From contig JADQAV010000056.1 of assembly GCA_019775845.1 (NCBI GenBank), positions 1-64,000 of the forward strand: a DNA stretch of 64,000 nt, given 5' to 3'. This document shows, piece by piece, positions 21,842 through 33,471 of this stretch. Numbering within the stretch: the first letter of the stretch is position 1; the number at the start of each line of letters is the position of its first letter. The notes under the pieces were generated by a model. That model was given only the letters and a program-made list of their open reading frames with translations. It searched no databases and was not told the origin of the DNA. The stretch is from Myrmaecium sp. VS I D KN 1. Taxonomy: Eukaryota > Ascomycota > Dothideomycetes > Valsariales > Valsariaceae. The position numbers were made by a program, and so were the translations under genes.

Positions 21842-23280
21842 TCAAAACTGTTTAAAAACCCCCTTCCCCTTCCCCCCATCCCCAACCTTCTGCTTCTGCT
21901 TCCGCCAAACCAACGCCACCTCATCAAACTCATGCGCCGCAAACTTCGTCGCCGTGAGGGCGCGGGGCCCATACTCCTCCTCCAGCAGCTGGCTATATGC
22001 ATACGGAATCTTGACGGGCATGCGTTCAAACACGCTGTCGCGGAGGGGAAAAATGTCCGCGGCGCGGTAGCGGTGTTTGTCTTTGCTGTACAGCCAGTCG
22101 GTTTCCGGTTCTGCATTTCCCCCACCCCCGCCCCCGGCTTGGTGTTTGCTGGGACGGCCTTGCAGGTCCGGGCGCGTGGGGTCTTCGTGGTGCAGGGTGG
22201 TGATGTCGATGAAGAGTCCCGTGGCGACGTCGATCCAGCGGGCGTCGATGACGTTGAGCCAGTCGGTCGTGGAGTGGTTGGCGTAGTGCGGGTTCACTTC
22301 GAGGAGGTATTGGCGCGGTTCGGTGGTGCTGTCTTCTTCGGCGTCCTTTGCGGCGCTTTTGCTTCCTCCGAAGTTCGGTAGCCAGCTGTTGCCGCTGCCA
22401 TCCTTGTCCGCGGCCGCCTTCTGCGCCTCCGCATCCTCCTGCTCCCCCGCCGCCAACGTCGAAATCTCCGCGAGCGCGCCACCTCCCGCATCCACGCCAG
22501 CCCCAACCATCCTCCCTTCCCCATCCTCGACGACGACCTTGGGCAGGCGGAAGGTGTGGACGGTCATGTTGTGGTAGGCGGCGAGGGCGCGCATGCCGCG
22601 CTCCGAGACCATGACGTCCACGTCGCTGTCCCAGGGCATGATCCGCCGGTTCCACCACCAGCCGAGCAGGGTGCCGTGCATGATCCACGTCTCCGCCCCG
22701 ATCGCGGCCATGAAGGAGAGGTACGTCTGCACCAGCAGCGTCAGCTGCGGCTGCCGCGCCCCGTCCGGGAGCGTCTGCCCCACGAACCGGCCGTCGTAGT
22801 GCGGGTGGAACTGTGCGGGGTCTGAGGTCAGCCGGAGGGTGGCTCGGCGAGGTGAGGGGGTTTCTTCTACGGTGGGTGTTGGGGGGGAGGGGGGAAGGGA
22901 GTGATAACGCATGCCATGCCGTATTCCTCGCCGGAAATCGACCGCCACCTGCATAGCGGGTTGACCCGCTCAGTCCAGGTGGGGGCAGAAGAGGGAAAGG
23001 TGGTCAAAGAGAGAGAGAGAGAGTAGGTATAGGAAAAAGGGCAAAAACTCACGGTACTCTCATGGAAATACTTATCCTTCGGATCACCACCCTTGCCGCT
23101 ATGGTCCTTGTACTTGTGGTTCTTCGGGATTCCCAGCGCCCACAGGCTCTCGATGTCGGCGTCCCGCTTGCGCAGGCTGTGTGTGGATGTCTCGGTCGTC
23201 GTCGGGAGGGCGGATACGATGCCGGTGCTGGCGGCGAGGAGCAGCAGCAGCAGCGGTAGCCGCCGTGTCGGTCGCAGCAT
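21842..23280 (-). CDS. Secreted LicD-family phosphotransferase-like protein (Mnn4 type)
   Basis: Exons 23280-23053 and 22810-21842 give about 398 residues. An N-terminal signal sequence (RLPLLLLLLAASTGIVSA) is followed by KYFHEST, then HYDGRF, the usual entry to fungal LicD proteins. The core shows ETWIMHGTLLGWWWNRRIMP and the metal-binding DSDVDV (Asp137, 139, 141). YLLEVNPHY and DARWIDVATGLFIDITTL follow. Fungal relatives such as Mnn4 act in mannosyl-phosphate transfer to glycoproteins in the secretory path; the exact reaction here is inferred. About 85 residues of low-complexity Gly/Ala/Glu sequence are inserted between the DxD region and YLLEVNP. The 242-bp intron is longer than its neighbours. 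A GTACCG donor 5 bp upstream, with another acceptor, would give a slightly different junction. Confidence 0.82.
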
Positions 23281-24658
23281 CGTTTTGCCTTTTTTTCTTT
23301 GTGCTTTGTGGATGGATTGTATGTGTGGTATCGTATGAATGCGTGGAGGATATTATGTTGGTGACCGGTTGTCTATATCGCCGCTATGAACGGGCTGGAG
23401 AGGCTCCGTCGTCGTTTGCGGTGGAGGAAACCGGGAAGTACGGAGTAGGTAGGTGGCAAGGTAGGTCGGTTGGATCAGATGGTAGGTAGGTACGGCAGGT
23501 AATTGCGAGTTTCTATTTTTGGCCGATTGGACGACAATGGCAGGGATCTTCGGTGGTTTGGAGGAGCGGCAGGAGGGTGAGATGAGGAAGTAACTAGAGA
23601 GTGAGGGAAAGCGGGAAGGAGGGAGGAGAAGGAGGATGAGAGAAAGCGGGAATGTGTCGTGTGAGTGAGGAAGAGAAAGAGAGTGAGTGAGAGTGAGTAC
23701 GTGAGCGTACGGGTACAGCAGCAGAGAGAGCTGCAGACTGCCCGGGCTGTGCTGATGGATGGATGGCCGGGGCAGGCGGGCGGCGGCGGCGGCACGGACG
23801 GGGGGAAGGGGGGTGGGCGAGGATGCCCCGGCTTCAGCGGTACCGTAGGCGACTTTTTCTGGCGGCAAGGCTGCAACCAATCTCACTTTTCTCCTTTTGA
23901 ACCAACAAACCTCGCACCTTACACCGAGGCTGATGAAGCAGCGCCTATAGATTTAATCCGCCTACTACCAGCCGGTTACTCGTCCAAGAATGCGCCTCTA
24001 TTTGTTTCTCCCTCTCTTCCTCTCTTCCTCTCTTCCTCTCTTCCTCTCTTCCTCTCTAATCTATCTCCCTTCGCGCTCGTACCACACGAGTTGGTTAAAA
24101 TGAAGAAAAGGTAGGAGTACGTTGCGATAGGATGCATACGTATGTACTCCTCCTAACCGAGCCTTGCCTTGCCTTGGAAGACGCGGCAGCAGCCCTGGCC
24201 CGCGAGAAAAGGAAGTACCTAGAGGAAAGGCCGCGTAAGCTCCCAAGCGCCCTGCCCACGAGGGGGATGACGACGACGACAGCAAGAACACCGGCAACGA
24301 CAACGACAAGTGTAGGAAAGGAAAGAGAAATGAAATGGATAAACAAAGTCTTTGCTTGCTTTTTTTTTTTTTTTTTTGTTTTTTACTTACGCGCTTCTTT
24401 TTCTTTTGAAGATGGATGTACTTATACATGCTTAGGTTGATCGGTAGGTAGGTACCTTAAGCTGGCTGGCGTTTATATTAACTATACTGTATATACTAGA
24501 TAGGCTGATTGGATGGGATTGAATGAAAAAAAGAGATATCCTTCAGCTTCTCACTCTCACCTTCATCGACGTCTACACACAGGTATATACTTCGAGCGTC
24601 GATAGTCCCAAACGCATCACTCTCCGACCGAATAACCTCTATCACCACCATCACCCAC
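23281..24658. other. Gene-free stretch, 1.4 kb
   Basis: Upstream of the LicD gene and downstream of the metalloprotease gene. It is strongly low-complexity: GAGTGA-type repeats near 23,665-23,700, an octamer array at 24,011, and a T-run near 24,361. Long open frames here are compositional. No gene was supported. Confidence 0.5.
24011..24057. repeat. CCTCTCTT octamer tandem array
   Basis: Just under six perfect copies of CCTCTCTT in a row. Confidence 0.95.
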
Positions 24659-27150
24659 CTACCCCGCCATCTCCCTCTCCACCCTCTCCCTGTCCTCCCT
24701 CTCCCACTGCTCCCTCTCCTCCCTCTCCCTCCCCTCCCTCTCCCGCTCCTCCACAAAGCCCCTCAAATTCCACACCTCCTCCCCCAACCCCCCATCCGTA
24801 TTCCGCACGCCCTCCCACGCCCACACCTCCTCAGGCACCTCCACGCCCGCCCGCACCGTCACAATCCCAAACTCCACACACCCATCGAACCGCACCCCCC
24901 ACATGCTCCGGCCACAAAACCCAATCACCCGCTCCCCCGGCCCCGGCCGCACCGTCACAACCTCCGCATCCCGCCGCGCCCGCTCGTTCAAATGTCCCCG
25001 ACTCATCCCATTGCGCAAATGGACCCGAACGCCGAGCAGCTCCTCGTCCCGCGGCGCCCGCGCCACCTCCACCCGGACGATCTCGCCGCCCTCGCCCTCG
25101 CCCGCCGGCAGGGGAAGCATCTCGCTGTTACCCCCGCCCATCCGGTGCGCCCCGCCATGCCGCCGACTCCACCGGGGCCCGCAGTTCATCCGCGTCCCAT
25201 CCGCATAGTGCACCACGGCACCATCCATGACCGCGCCGACCCGCAGGTCCACGCCCGTCGCGCGCGTCAGCGTCGGGAGGCCGCCGCCGTCATCCTCTGC
25301 CGTCGTCGGCGCACGCAGCAGCACCGTCCACGACCACAGCCGTCGCATGGCGGGCGTGGGATCGCGCGCCAGCCGGGGCACCGCGACCGTGCGCCGCCGC
25401 AGCTTGATCTGCGTCCCCGGCACCCGCACCACCGCCGGCGACGCCAGCAGCGTCCACACGTCCTCGACTGAGGTCGCCCGCCCGTTCGCGCCCAGCACGT
25501 GCACCCGCAGCGGCTCCCCTTGCGGGAACCGGTTGGCCAGCTCGCCGGCCCGGTATACCACCCGTGTTGCTGGCCGCGATACGTATGCTGTCGGCTCGAG
25601 GTTCCCTTGGAACTGGATCTGCACGATCCCCGCGGTGGAGGAGATTACTATCGCGGGCTCCGCCTCGTCGTCGTCGTCGTTATCGTCGTCGGCGGCGGCG
25701 GCGGCGTCGGGGTCCTCGTTGGTTTCGGCGGAGGAAAGGAGAGGTTCGATCTGCGGAACGGCGTCGCGTTCGGCCGGGCTCAGGGGCCGGTCGCCGGGAA
25801 GCCGGAAGTGCGGCAGCGCTTTGAGGTGCAGCTGGTCGATCAGATCCCAAGTCGCCTGGTTGGGCGTGCGGAGGTCCACGGGCACGCCGGCTTCGCGCGT
25901 GTGGCGGGCGTAGGCGGTGCGAGTGAGGAAGTTCCGGGCCCAGTGGTGGGGGGCGGGGCCGCCCGGGGTCGCCATGATGCCCGCGGCGGCGGCGTCGTTC
26001 TCCGGGCAGCCGAAGGCGTGGCCGACTTCGTGGAGGAAGGTGCTCTGCCCGATCGCGCAGGCTTCCCACATGGACGGGCTTTGGCCGCAATGGTTGCTGA
26101 CGGTGTCGTCCGGGATGGCGGTGTCGAGGAGGCAGGCGGTGACCTCTTCGACGAAGCGGGGCCAGGCGTAGGTGAGCTGACTGCCCATGATGCCCAGAGA
26201 TATGCCCATCGGCTGGTGACGACCCGACGCGGAGTGCCCGAGGACCAGGCCTTTCTGAATTGAATAATGCGAGTCGAGGATGAGGCCTGCGACGATCGGG
26301 CGTGCCGAGGCCACGAAGGGACCGCCATAGTTCTCCAGTGCCTCCTTGAAAAAGCCGAAGAGACTCGTGCCGTCGCCGCCGGCGCAGGGGGGCGGGCACG
26401 TCCGCGATTCCTCCCGGATTTCGGACACGGTCCGCTCGGACGTGACGACATGGATTTTGGCGGTGCAGCGCATCGCCGAGAGGTGCGGGAAGCCCTCGTT
26501 GTACAGGTCGTGTTCGAATGTTGAGTCCAGGAAGGCGCTGCTGACGGTGTCGGCCATCCATTCCTCCTCGAGCCGGAAGGAGCGACGCCCGAGACCCCTG
26601 GAGCGCATATCTTCGGCCGTGAACGCTTGCCACATGTAGGCGGTCATCCGGAACTTGGCGATGGCGGCGTGCAGACCCGCGTGGCCCGAAGAGTTCCCGG
26701 CTCTCTTGCTCAGCGGGCAGTCGATGAACTGAGGTGAGTCCTGACCGACCATCACGGCTAGGTGAAGCGGCGGGAGATGGAGAAGCGGGATGTAGTTCAC
26801 AGCTAGCTTGTGCTCTTGATCCGGCTGACCGCTGTACTGAAACGTGAGGACATTGTTTCCCATGGACAGGAAGACCAGCGCCTTGAAATTCCCGGCGCAT
26901 GTCGGCCAGGTTTGCGCGGGAAACGTGCCATCGCCGTGCATGTCTTGGTGGTGGATGATGATGAACCCATCTTCTTCTGTACTCCCAGCGGGCGCTGTGC
27001 CGGTGATCAGAAGACAACGCTGGGCTCTGTCAGTTTCGTTCTCGCGGTCAGGTAGGTGGCATTGGTATAACTGACTTGGTGCACGGTTTCGCCATCCTCG
27101 ATGTTGGTCAGCTCAAATCGCCGTGCCTGATGGGGCACGTCTTGAGACAT
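24659..27150 (-). CDS. YIL108W-type zinc metalloprotease with C-terminal jacalin-like region
   Basis: Exons 27150-27076 and 27019-24659 give about 811 residues. The zincin motif HEVGHAFGCPE (His355, Glu356, His359) gives two zinc-binding His and the catalytic Glu. The N-terminus (ELTNIEDGETVHQRCLLITG, rebuilt across the intron) and the following IIIHQDMHGDGTFPAQTWP are typical of this fungal family, named for yeast YIL108W and annotated as a putative M66-like peptidase. The part near the C-terminus (IGFCGRSMWGVRFDGCVEFG) resembles the jacalin-like lectin segment of these proteins. No signal peptide is seen, so a cytosolic site is likely; substrates are unknown. The last 30 residues are an almost pure Arg/Glu run from purine-rich DNA. 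The single 56-bp intron is in phase 0. Confidence 0.88.
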
Positions 27151-27889
27151 GGCGAGGCTGGATGGGGTATGTAAGAGTGCTCTGTTGACAAAACCAGTCG
27201 TCTATAGCAACAACGAGCTACAGTAGCATCGAAGGTAGGTAAGGACGGTGAAACTGCTGCTGCTGTTGCTGCTGCTGAGGATGAGGGGGAACTGGAAGAA
27301 GGGAGGAGGTGATGCCGCGTTCTGTCTATATATATGCCCGTACCATCTCCAGGCAGAAGTGGCCGGGACCGTCTCGTCCGAGCCATGTTGAGATGAAGAG
27401 GACGTTGGAAAGTGGTCTCATCGCTGTCGAACCGTGCGCGGGAATTCAGGCAGATACACAAACTCCAATCGATTTGTATGCGCAGTGAAGCTGGATGGGG
27501 GTTGCAGCCTGGAGCTTCCCCCCCACAGGCGCAGGCATCAGTGTAGCATGCCTCGGGCAGCCGTTACGCGATGATGGGCCCAGGCACCGAGGGACTTAAG
27601 TAAGGCACCAAGGGCAGTCCCTTGGCTGTCGATGGAAAGTTCTCGGACCCTTCCCCGGTCCGTGCTTAGTAAATCCATTGCCGCGCCTCATCTCCAAGCA
27701 TATCCATCTCTTGCCGCATTCTATCGGACTTTATACCGCTCCATTGCAAATCACAACGCCACCCACATTACCGACATACAAAAGTTCCGTCCTACACATA
27801 CACATAGACTACAATCACTGGCAGCTCGTTCAACCCGCAATCCGTCCTACACCACCTTCACCGCCGGAGTCTTCCTCACCTTCACCACT
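27151..27889. other. Divergent promoter region, 0.74 kb
   Basis: Lies between the metalloprotease (minus) and U2AF (plus). It contains a CTG/TTG microsatellite near 27,250-27,275 and a TATA run. An open frame runs in frame into the U2AF start from 27,632, but its sequence is not protein-like and it is treated as 5' UTR. Confidence 0.5.
27327..27334 (-). promoter_or_regulatory. TATA box for the metalloprotease gene
   Basis: TATATATA lies about 180 bp upstream of the minus-strand ATG at 27150. Confidence 0.4.
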
Positions 27890-28581
27890 ATGGCGAACTA
27901 CCTCGCGTCCATCTTCGGCACGGAGCAAGACAAGGTCAACTGCTCCTTCTACTACAAGATCGGGGCGTGCCGGCACGGCGACCGGTGCTCGCGCAAGCAC
28001 GTCAAGCCGTCGTACTCGCAGACGATCCTCCTGCCCAACCTGTACCAGAACCCGGCCCACGACCCGAAGAACAAGATGAACGCGCAGCAGCTGCAGTCGC
28101 ACTTCGACGCCTTCTACGAGGACTTCTGGTGCGAGATGTGCAAGTTCGGCGAGCTGGAGGAGGTCGTCGTGTGCGACAACAACAACGACCGTACGTCCTC
28201 CCAAATCCCCTTTCCCCTTCCTTAACCCCCGGCTAACCGTCTCTTCCCACAGACCTCATCGGCAACGTCTACGCCCGCTTCAAATACGAAGAGAGCGCGC
28301 AGGCGGCGTGCGACAACCTCAACTCGCGCTGGTACGCGGCCCGGCCGGTGTACTGCGAGCTCTCGCCCGTGACCGACTTCCGCGAGGCCTGCTGCCGGCT
28401 CAACAGCGGCGAGGGCTGCGTCCGCGGCGGCTTCTGCAACTTCATCCACCGCAAGGAACCCTCCCCCGAGCTCGAGCGCGAGCTCTACCTCAGCACCAAG
28501 AAGTGGCTCAAGGACACGGGTCGGGATACGAAGAGCCCGAGTCGCACCCCGACGCCGGAGCCGGCGCGGAGGAGGTATTGA
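27890..28581 (+). CDS. U2AF1: Splicing factor U2AF small subunit (U2AF35/U2AF23)
   Basis: Exons 27890-28190 and 28253-28581 give 209 residues. The protein recognises the AG at 3' splice sites as partner of the large U2AF subunit. Domain order: a first CCCH zinc finger (CSFYYKIGACRHGDRCSRKH, about residues 18-37), the UHM-type RRM spanning roughly residues 42-150 (YEDFWCEMCKFGELEEVVVC and LIGNVYARFKYEESA), and a second CCCH finger (CCRLNSGEGCVRGGFCNFIH). A short RS-like tail ends TPEPARRRY; the full RS domain of animal U2AF1 is absent, as in other fungi. The intron falls inside the RRM and restores NNNDHLIGNVY. The start matches the conserved MANYLASIFGTE opening of the family. Confidence 0.97.
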
Positions 28582-29063
28582 GTGGGGCGACGGAATGTTG
28601 GTGGTGGTGTGTGAGGGGTGTTTGAGGGGAGTCGTGCGAGTTTCGAAAATGGGATATGGATGGGATGAATGTGGAATGATACCTTGAGTGGGGAGCAAAA
28701 GATGCAGTGTGGACGATTCATATATGACCGCTTTTTTTTCTTTTTGTTTTTCTTCTCCTATCTTTTTCTTTTATGGAAAGGGGAAATGGCATGTCACTTT
28801 GTTTTTAGTAGATTTTCTGCATTGCATTGCATTACATGTAGCATTATGTTTTTTTTTTCTCCTTCTTTCCCCTCCCTGTTCCTTTCCCCCTTAGTTCCGT
28901 AGCGATATCACGAGTAGTATACAGATCTCAGACTCATAAGCATAGGACGAAAAAAAAATTACAGTAGCAGACAACAAAACACAGCGAACGCAGGACCTAG
29001 CATATACCTAGCCCCTCTACCTCACCGATAACCAAGAAGAAAAAAATATGTCAAAAGTTTTGT

Positions 29064-29094
<31 letters not shown>

Positions 29095-29131
29095 NNNNNN
29101 NNNNNNNNNNNNNNNNNNNNNNNNNNNNNNN
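29095..29131. other. Assembly gap (37 N)
   Basis: On its left is a run of about 22 T followed directly by about 11 A, and then the N run. The base composition next to the gap is unreliable. Confidence 0.98.
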
Positions 29132-29299
29132 TTCCACAACTTCTCTCCCTTACGAATCCGACGTTCCTCCTCAGAAGAAGAAGAAGGGCGGGTGGGTGGG
29201 TGGTCTGGTCTGCCATGTACATATACGTATATGTACTGTATACATAGACGTCCGCACGCCTGATAATCTATATCCTCCCCCCCCACCCATCACTCCCCC

Positions 29300-29332
29300 G
29301 CACACCGCACACCGCACACCGCACACCGCACC
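29300..29332. repeat. GCACACC heptamer tandem array
   Basis: Four perfect copies of GCACACC plus a partial copy. Confidence 0.9.
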
Positions 29333-29804
29333 ACAAAATCTCGAACCCGGAGAGTGCGTCAGTCGGTGCTCGCGAGAACACATACGTACATAAATCGATA
29401 CCCGAGGCGGCATGAAGCCCACGAGATGCATGTATATGGAAGGGAGGAATGGGAAGAACAAGGGGATTCATCAATCAAGCGTGAAGGAAAGGGAAAATAA
29501 AGGCATAACGGCGCGTGATTTAGACATAAGGAGAAGAAAAAAAAAGAGTTCCCCCTTTTATCTATGGGGGGAAAGTGAGGAACGCCGCCGCGCTCTTTCC
29601 CACATCCGCCGACGTTGACGGACGACGATTCATATTCTTCCTGCATTTCATGGACCCCTCACAGAAAGAAACAAACAAAAAGGAGAGGGAGCTAAAAAAC
29701 GCCAAAACCATCATGCTATGACGCCCATCTTCCCATCTCCCACATCCCATATCCCCACGTTTCCCACCCACCCATCCCTTCCACCTCCCTCCCTCCCTCC
29801 CCCT

Positions 29805-32800
29805 TTACCTCTTCCCCGCCATACTCGACATGGCCAAGCTCGTCGGGGTCTGCGTCGGGGCGGGCGCCGGGGCCGGGGTGGCGGCGCGGCTGGGGGCCTG
29901 GCTGCGGTTGTGGGCCATGTGCGCCCGGACGAGGTGGCCGGCGGCGAGGGCGGAGCAGAGGCTGAGCTCGCCGGCGAGCACGCCGGCGGCGACGATGCGG
30001 GCGAGCTGGCGGGCGTGGTCGCCCGGTGCGGTCGGGTGCGCGCCCCGGACCCCCAGCAGGTCGAGCATGGCCGACTGCGGCTCGAGGATGGTGCCGCCGC
30101 CGATGGTGCCGACTTCGATGGACGGCATCGAGACGGAGATGTGCAGGTTGTTGTTGATGCTGGATGGGGGAGGGGGGGGGGAAAATGTTAGTGTTGTGGT
30201 TTTTGGATGGGGTGGGGGTGGGTGCGGGGAACAGTGGAGAGCTTACTTCTTCATGATCGTGATGCAGTTCGCGCTCTCGACGACCTGGGCGGGATCCTGG
30301 CCGGTGGCCAAGAAGATGGCGGCGACGATGTTGGCGGCCTGGGCGTTGAAGCCGCCGATGCTGCCCGCCATGGCGCTGCCGATGAAGTTCTTGCTGATGT
30401 TGAGCTCGACGAGGGAGTCGACGTCGGACTTGAGCACGCTCTTGACCACGTTCCCGGGGATGATGGCTTCGGCGACGACCGACTTGCCCCGGCCGTCGAT
30501 CCAGTTGATCGCCGCGGGCTTCTTGTCGATGCAGTAGTTGCCCGACAACGAGATGATGTTCATGTCCTCGAAACCATGGTCCTCGGACATGACCTTGAGC
30601 GCATGCTCGACGCCCTTGGAGATCATGTTCATGCCCATGGCGTCGCCAGTGGTGGTCTTGAAACGGATGTACAGGTTGGTCCCCGCGAGAGCCGTCTTCA
30701 TCGTCTGCAGACGAGCGAAGCGCGAGGTGGAGTTGAAGGCGGCCCGCATGGCCTTCTGGCCGTCTTCGGAGTCCAGCCAGACCTTGGCCGCACCGGCACG
30801 AGCTGCGGTCGCGAAGCTAACACACGGGCCTCGAGTCATGCCGTCGCCGGTAAGAACGGTCGCGGCACCGCCTCCCGCGTTGATGGCCTTGCAGCCTCTG
30901 CTCACGCTCGCCACCAAGACACCCTCGGTCGTGGCCATGGGAAGGAAGTAGTTCTGCCCATCGATCAACAAGGGACCGGCAACACCGAGAGGAAGCGGCA
31001 AGTATCCGATGACGTTTTCGCAGCAAGCTCCATGGACGAGGTCGTAGTTGTAGTGCTGGTAAGGCAGCTTAGACTTCTCAAGGGCGAAGGACGTCTCACG
31101 AGTAGCGTGCGTGCGTGAGACGACCGCCCGGCGAACCTTGACAGCCCTGGTCTTGTCCGTCGCCAACAGCTTCTCGAGAGCATAGCCGGGAATCTTTCCG
31201 CGAAGAGACAATTCTACCAGTTCCTCGTCTGTCAAAAGAACGGCTTTGTTTTCCTTGAGCATGCGCTCACACTCTTCGAAAGTCCGCTTGGTACCATCAG
31301 TAACCGGCGCGTCAAGCTGCTCATCAACGACCAAGTCAGCCTTCAGCTGCGCCTCAGACACATCCTTGATCTTCTCCTGTGCGGCCTGGGCGAAGACGTA
31401 GCCCTCCGCGGTCGGGGCAACAGGCGCAGTGGGCGCACCGTCCAAGACCTCGCTGTCCTTGGGCGGCGGGAGCGGCACGTGAGGTTCCTTGATGGTCCAG
31501 CGAGCGGCGTTGAAGAGATAACCGTTGAGAACCAAGCTCAAACCCAGGATGGCCACGATCCATTTGCTCAGCACCGGGTCCTCGAGGCTCTTCAGCAGAC
31601 CGCCAACGACGGTACCGCCCATGCCACCGAACAAAGGCCGCTTGTAATCGCCGAAGAGCGCGTCCGGAGCTTGACTGGGGATGGCATAATGGACGGAGGG
31701 ATACTCGAGCTCGTACTTGATAGGAGCAAGCACCGTGACACCGGTAGGGATGCCGCGGGCTTGCGCGGCGCTGGCGATGGCCTCCAAGCCGTTCCTCGCA
31801 ACCTTGAACGGGTCCATCGGCGGCTGGGAGATCACACTGGAAAGTCCAGGGATGATGAAGCCAGCGCCGTGCTTGGCTCCACGGAAAGGGAGAGCGCACA
31901 GGTTGAGCACGTTGATGACGATGAAGCCACCCACCATGAGGACCTTGAACTTGGGGACACTGCTATCGCGGATCTTCTTGCCAAAGACGGAAGTCTCTCC
32001 CTTGGAGCCCTCAGCGTTGGAATCCTCGAGGCGCGGCCAGTCGTTGCTCGAGGCAACATTTTCGGCGACAGATCGACTGACGCCGTCGTCCTCTAGAGCC
32101 CTGCGCAGAGCGACATGCCGCTTGATGCGGTTAACCTCAAGCTTGATGGTGAGAATAGCCGTGTAGAATGTCAAGAGGAGCAAAGCGTCGAAGAACAGGA
32201 TCCATGCCGCCAAGAAGCAGAATTGACGAAGGCCTCCCTGGACGCCGGAGAACGCGCCAGCGGTCAAGATGGAAATCTCGATGGCATAGTCGCGGACAAT
32301 CTCAAAGCCAACACGTTTGATGGCCGTGGACACTGCATTCTGGATCGTCAAAGGCTTGTGGTCCTCACCGCTTGAAATACCGCGGCGACGGGCATCCAGA
32401 GATGCGGACAAGACCGCCTTCGTAAGGACGATGGGCTTTTCGAAGCCGATCGTGACCACAAGGAAGGGCAAGCCTTCGGAAAGGAGGACCATGTTGACGG
32501 GGACACCAAGCTTGGTGGTGACGGTGAGACCGAACATGAAGGCGAAGGAGGAAGAGAAGAGAACGGTGGCGGCCAGCCAGAAGTTGGATCCCATCCTGCG
32601 CATGGACAGGAACAGCGAGATGAAGGTGAGGTGCATGGCAAGGTAGCCAAGAACCATGATGATAATGTCAAGGGTTTCCGCGTTCTTCAGGAGATCCACA
32701 AAGGAAGTCCACGCATCGGTCGCCCATCCGCGCAGGCCTCTGGCATCACCGTTGGTGTTCTTGACGGCCTTCATGATCCACTTCTTCTTCTCGTGGGTGC

Positions 32801-33471
32801 CGTCGTTCTCCTGCGGTTCCGCCACGTCCTCGGGCGCGTCAAGCTCCTGGATGGAGGTGATGATTTCGGACGCTTCACTGTACGGGATGGAGAAAGCTAG
32901 GGTCGTGTCGTGGGAGATCGGGGATAACGGGTTGGAGGACGTAGGAAGCAGCTCCGCGGAGGAGTTGCTGGGGAAGAGCGAGCTGCTCCCCAGAGGAGCA
33001 CTCGGCGGCGCATTCGCGGAGGACGAGTGGGGGAAAACCAGGGTGATCAAAGCAAGCTCCTGCGCCAGTTAGGGTTCTGTAGATTCTCCTGAACGATTTA
33101 ATCGTACTGACCTCTTGTGTGGGAGGGACCGAGTCCCCCTCATCCGCAACCCACTTCCATTGCGTTTCCTCGCTCACGTGCAGGTGCTTGCTGCCAGCCA
33201 GCAGGGAGTTGAAATCAGCCACGCCGACCGACTGGGGTTCCTCCACGGTATCGAACAGGCTCTGCTCCAGCACGCCCATGTACGTGGTGCTGGCGAGCAG
33301 CGCGATGAACAGGATGGTGTGGATCGGGTGCGTACATGCCCGGTGCGAGATGGCCACGAGGATGGGCGTGATGTGCCGGTCGAACCAGCTCGGGCTGTGT
33401 TTTTCCTCCGACTCAGGGGTGCCTCTCCACCGTGATGGCAGGATGGAGGTCATGACTGACGCTCCGATCAT
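29805..33471 (-). CDS. HMG1: 3-hydroxy-3-methylglutaryl-CoA reductase
   Basis: Exons 33471-33112, 33059-30247 and 30159-29805 give about 1175 residues, the size of fungal HMGRs. It reduces HMG-CoA to mevalonate with NADPH, the controlled step of sterol and isoprenoid synthesis, in the ER membrane. A first helix ([19 protein letters not shown]) is followed by a luminal loop, then the sterol-sensing-type helices from about residue 250. The soluble catalytic domain shows [16 protein letters not shown] (about 800), [13 protein letters not shown] (about 927), GTIGGGT (about 1080) and the catalytic His in [10 protein letters not shown] near 1145. The introns rebuild PTQE|ELALITL and [17 protein letters not shown]. 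Neighbours are housekeeping genes, so this looks like the primary HMGR and not a cluster resistance copy. A Met 18 bp downstream is an alternative start. Confidence 0.97.

Larger units (their letters stand above)
28582..29804. other. Convergent 3' region with a sequence gap, 1.2 kb
   Basis: U2AF and HMG-CoA reductase end here. It contains T-rich tracts, a run of 37 N at 29095-29131, and a heptamer array at 29,300. No gene was supported. Confidence 0.6.

Noticed and set aside
27632-27889. In-frame N-terminal extension of U2AF
   Set aside because: The family begins at MANYLASIFGTE; the upstream part is not protein-like and fits a 5' UTR.
29325-29350. tRNA B-box-like sequence GGTTCGAGATT on the minus strand
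   Set aside because: The closing CC of the B box is missing and no A box or cloverleaf could be built.
29805-33471. HMG-CoA reductase as a self-resistance gene of the PKS cluster
   Set aside because: It lies about 25 kb away with housekeeping genes between and looks like the normal full-length copy.
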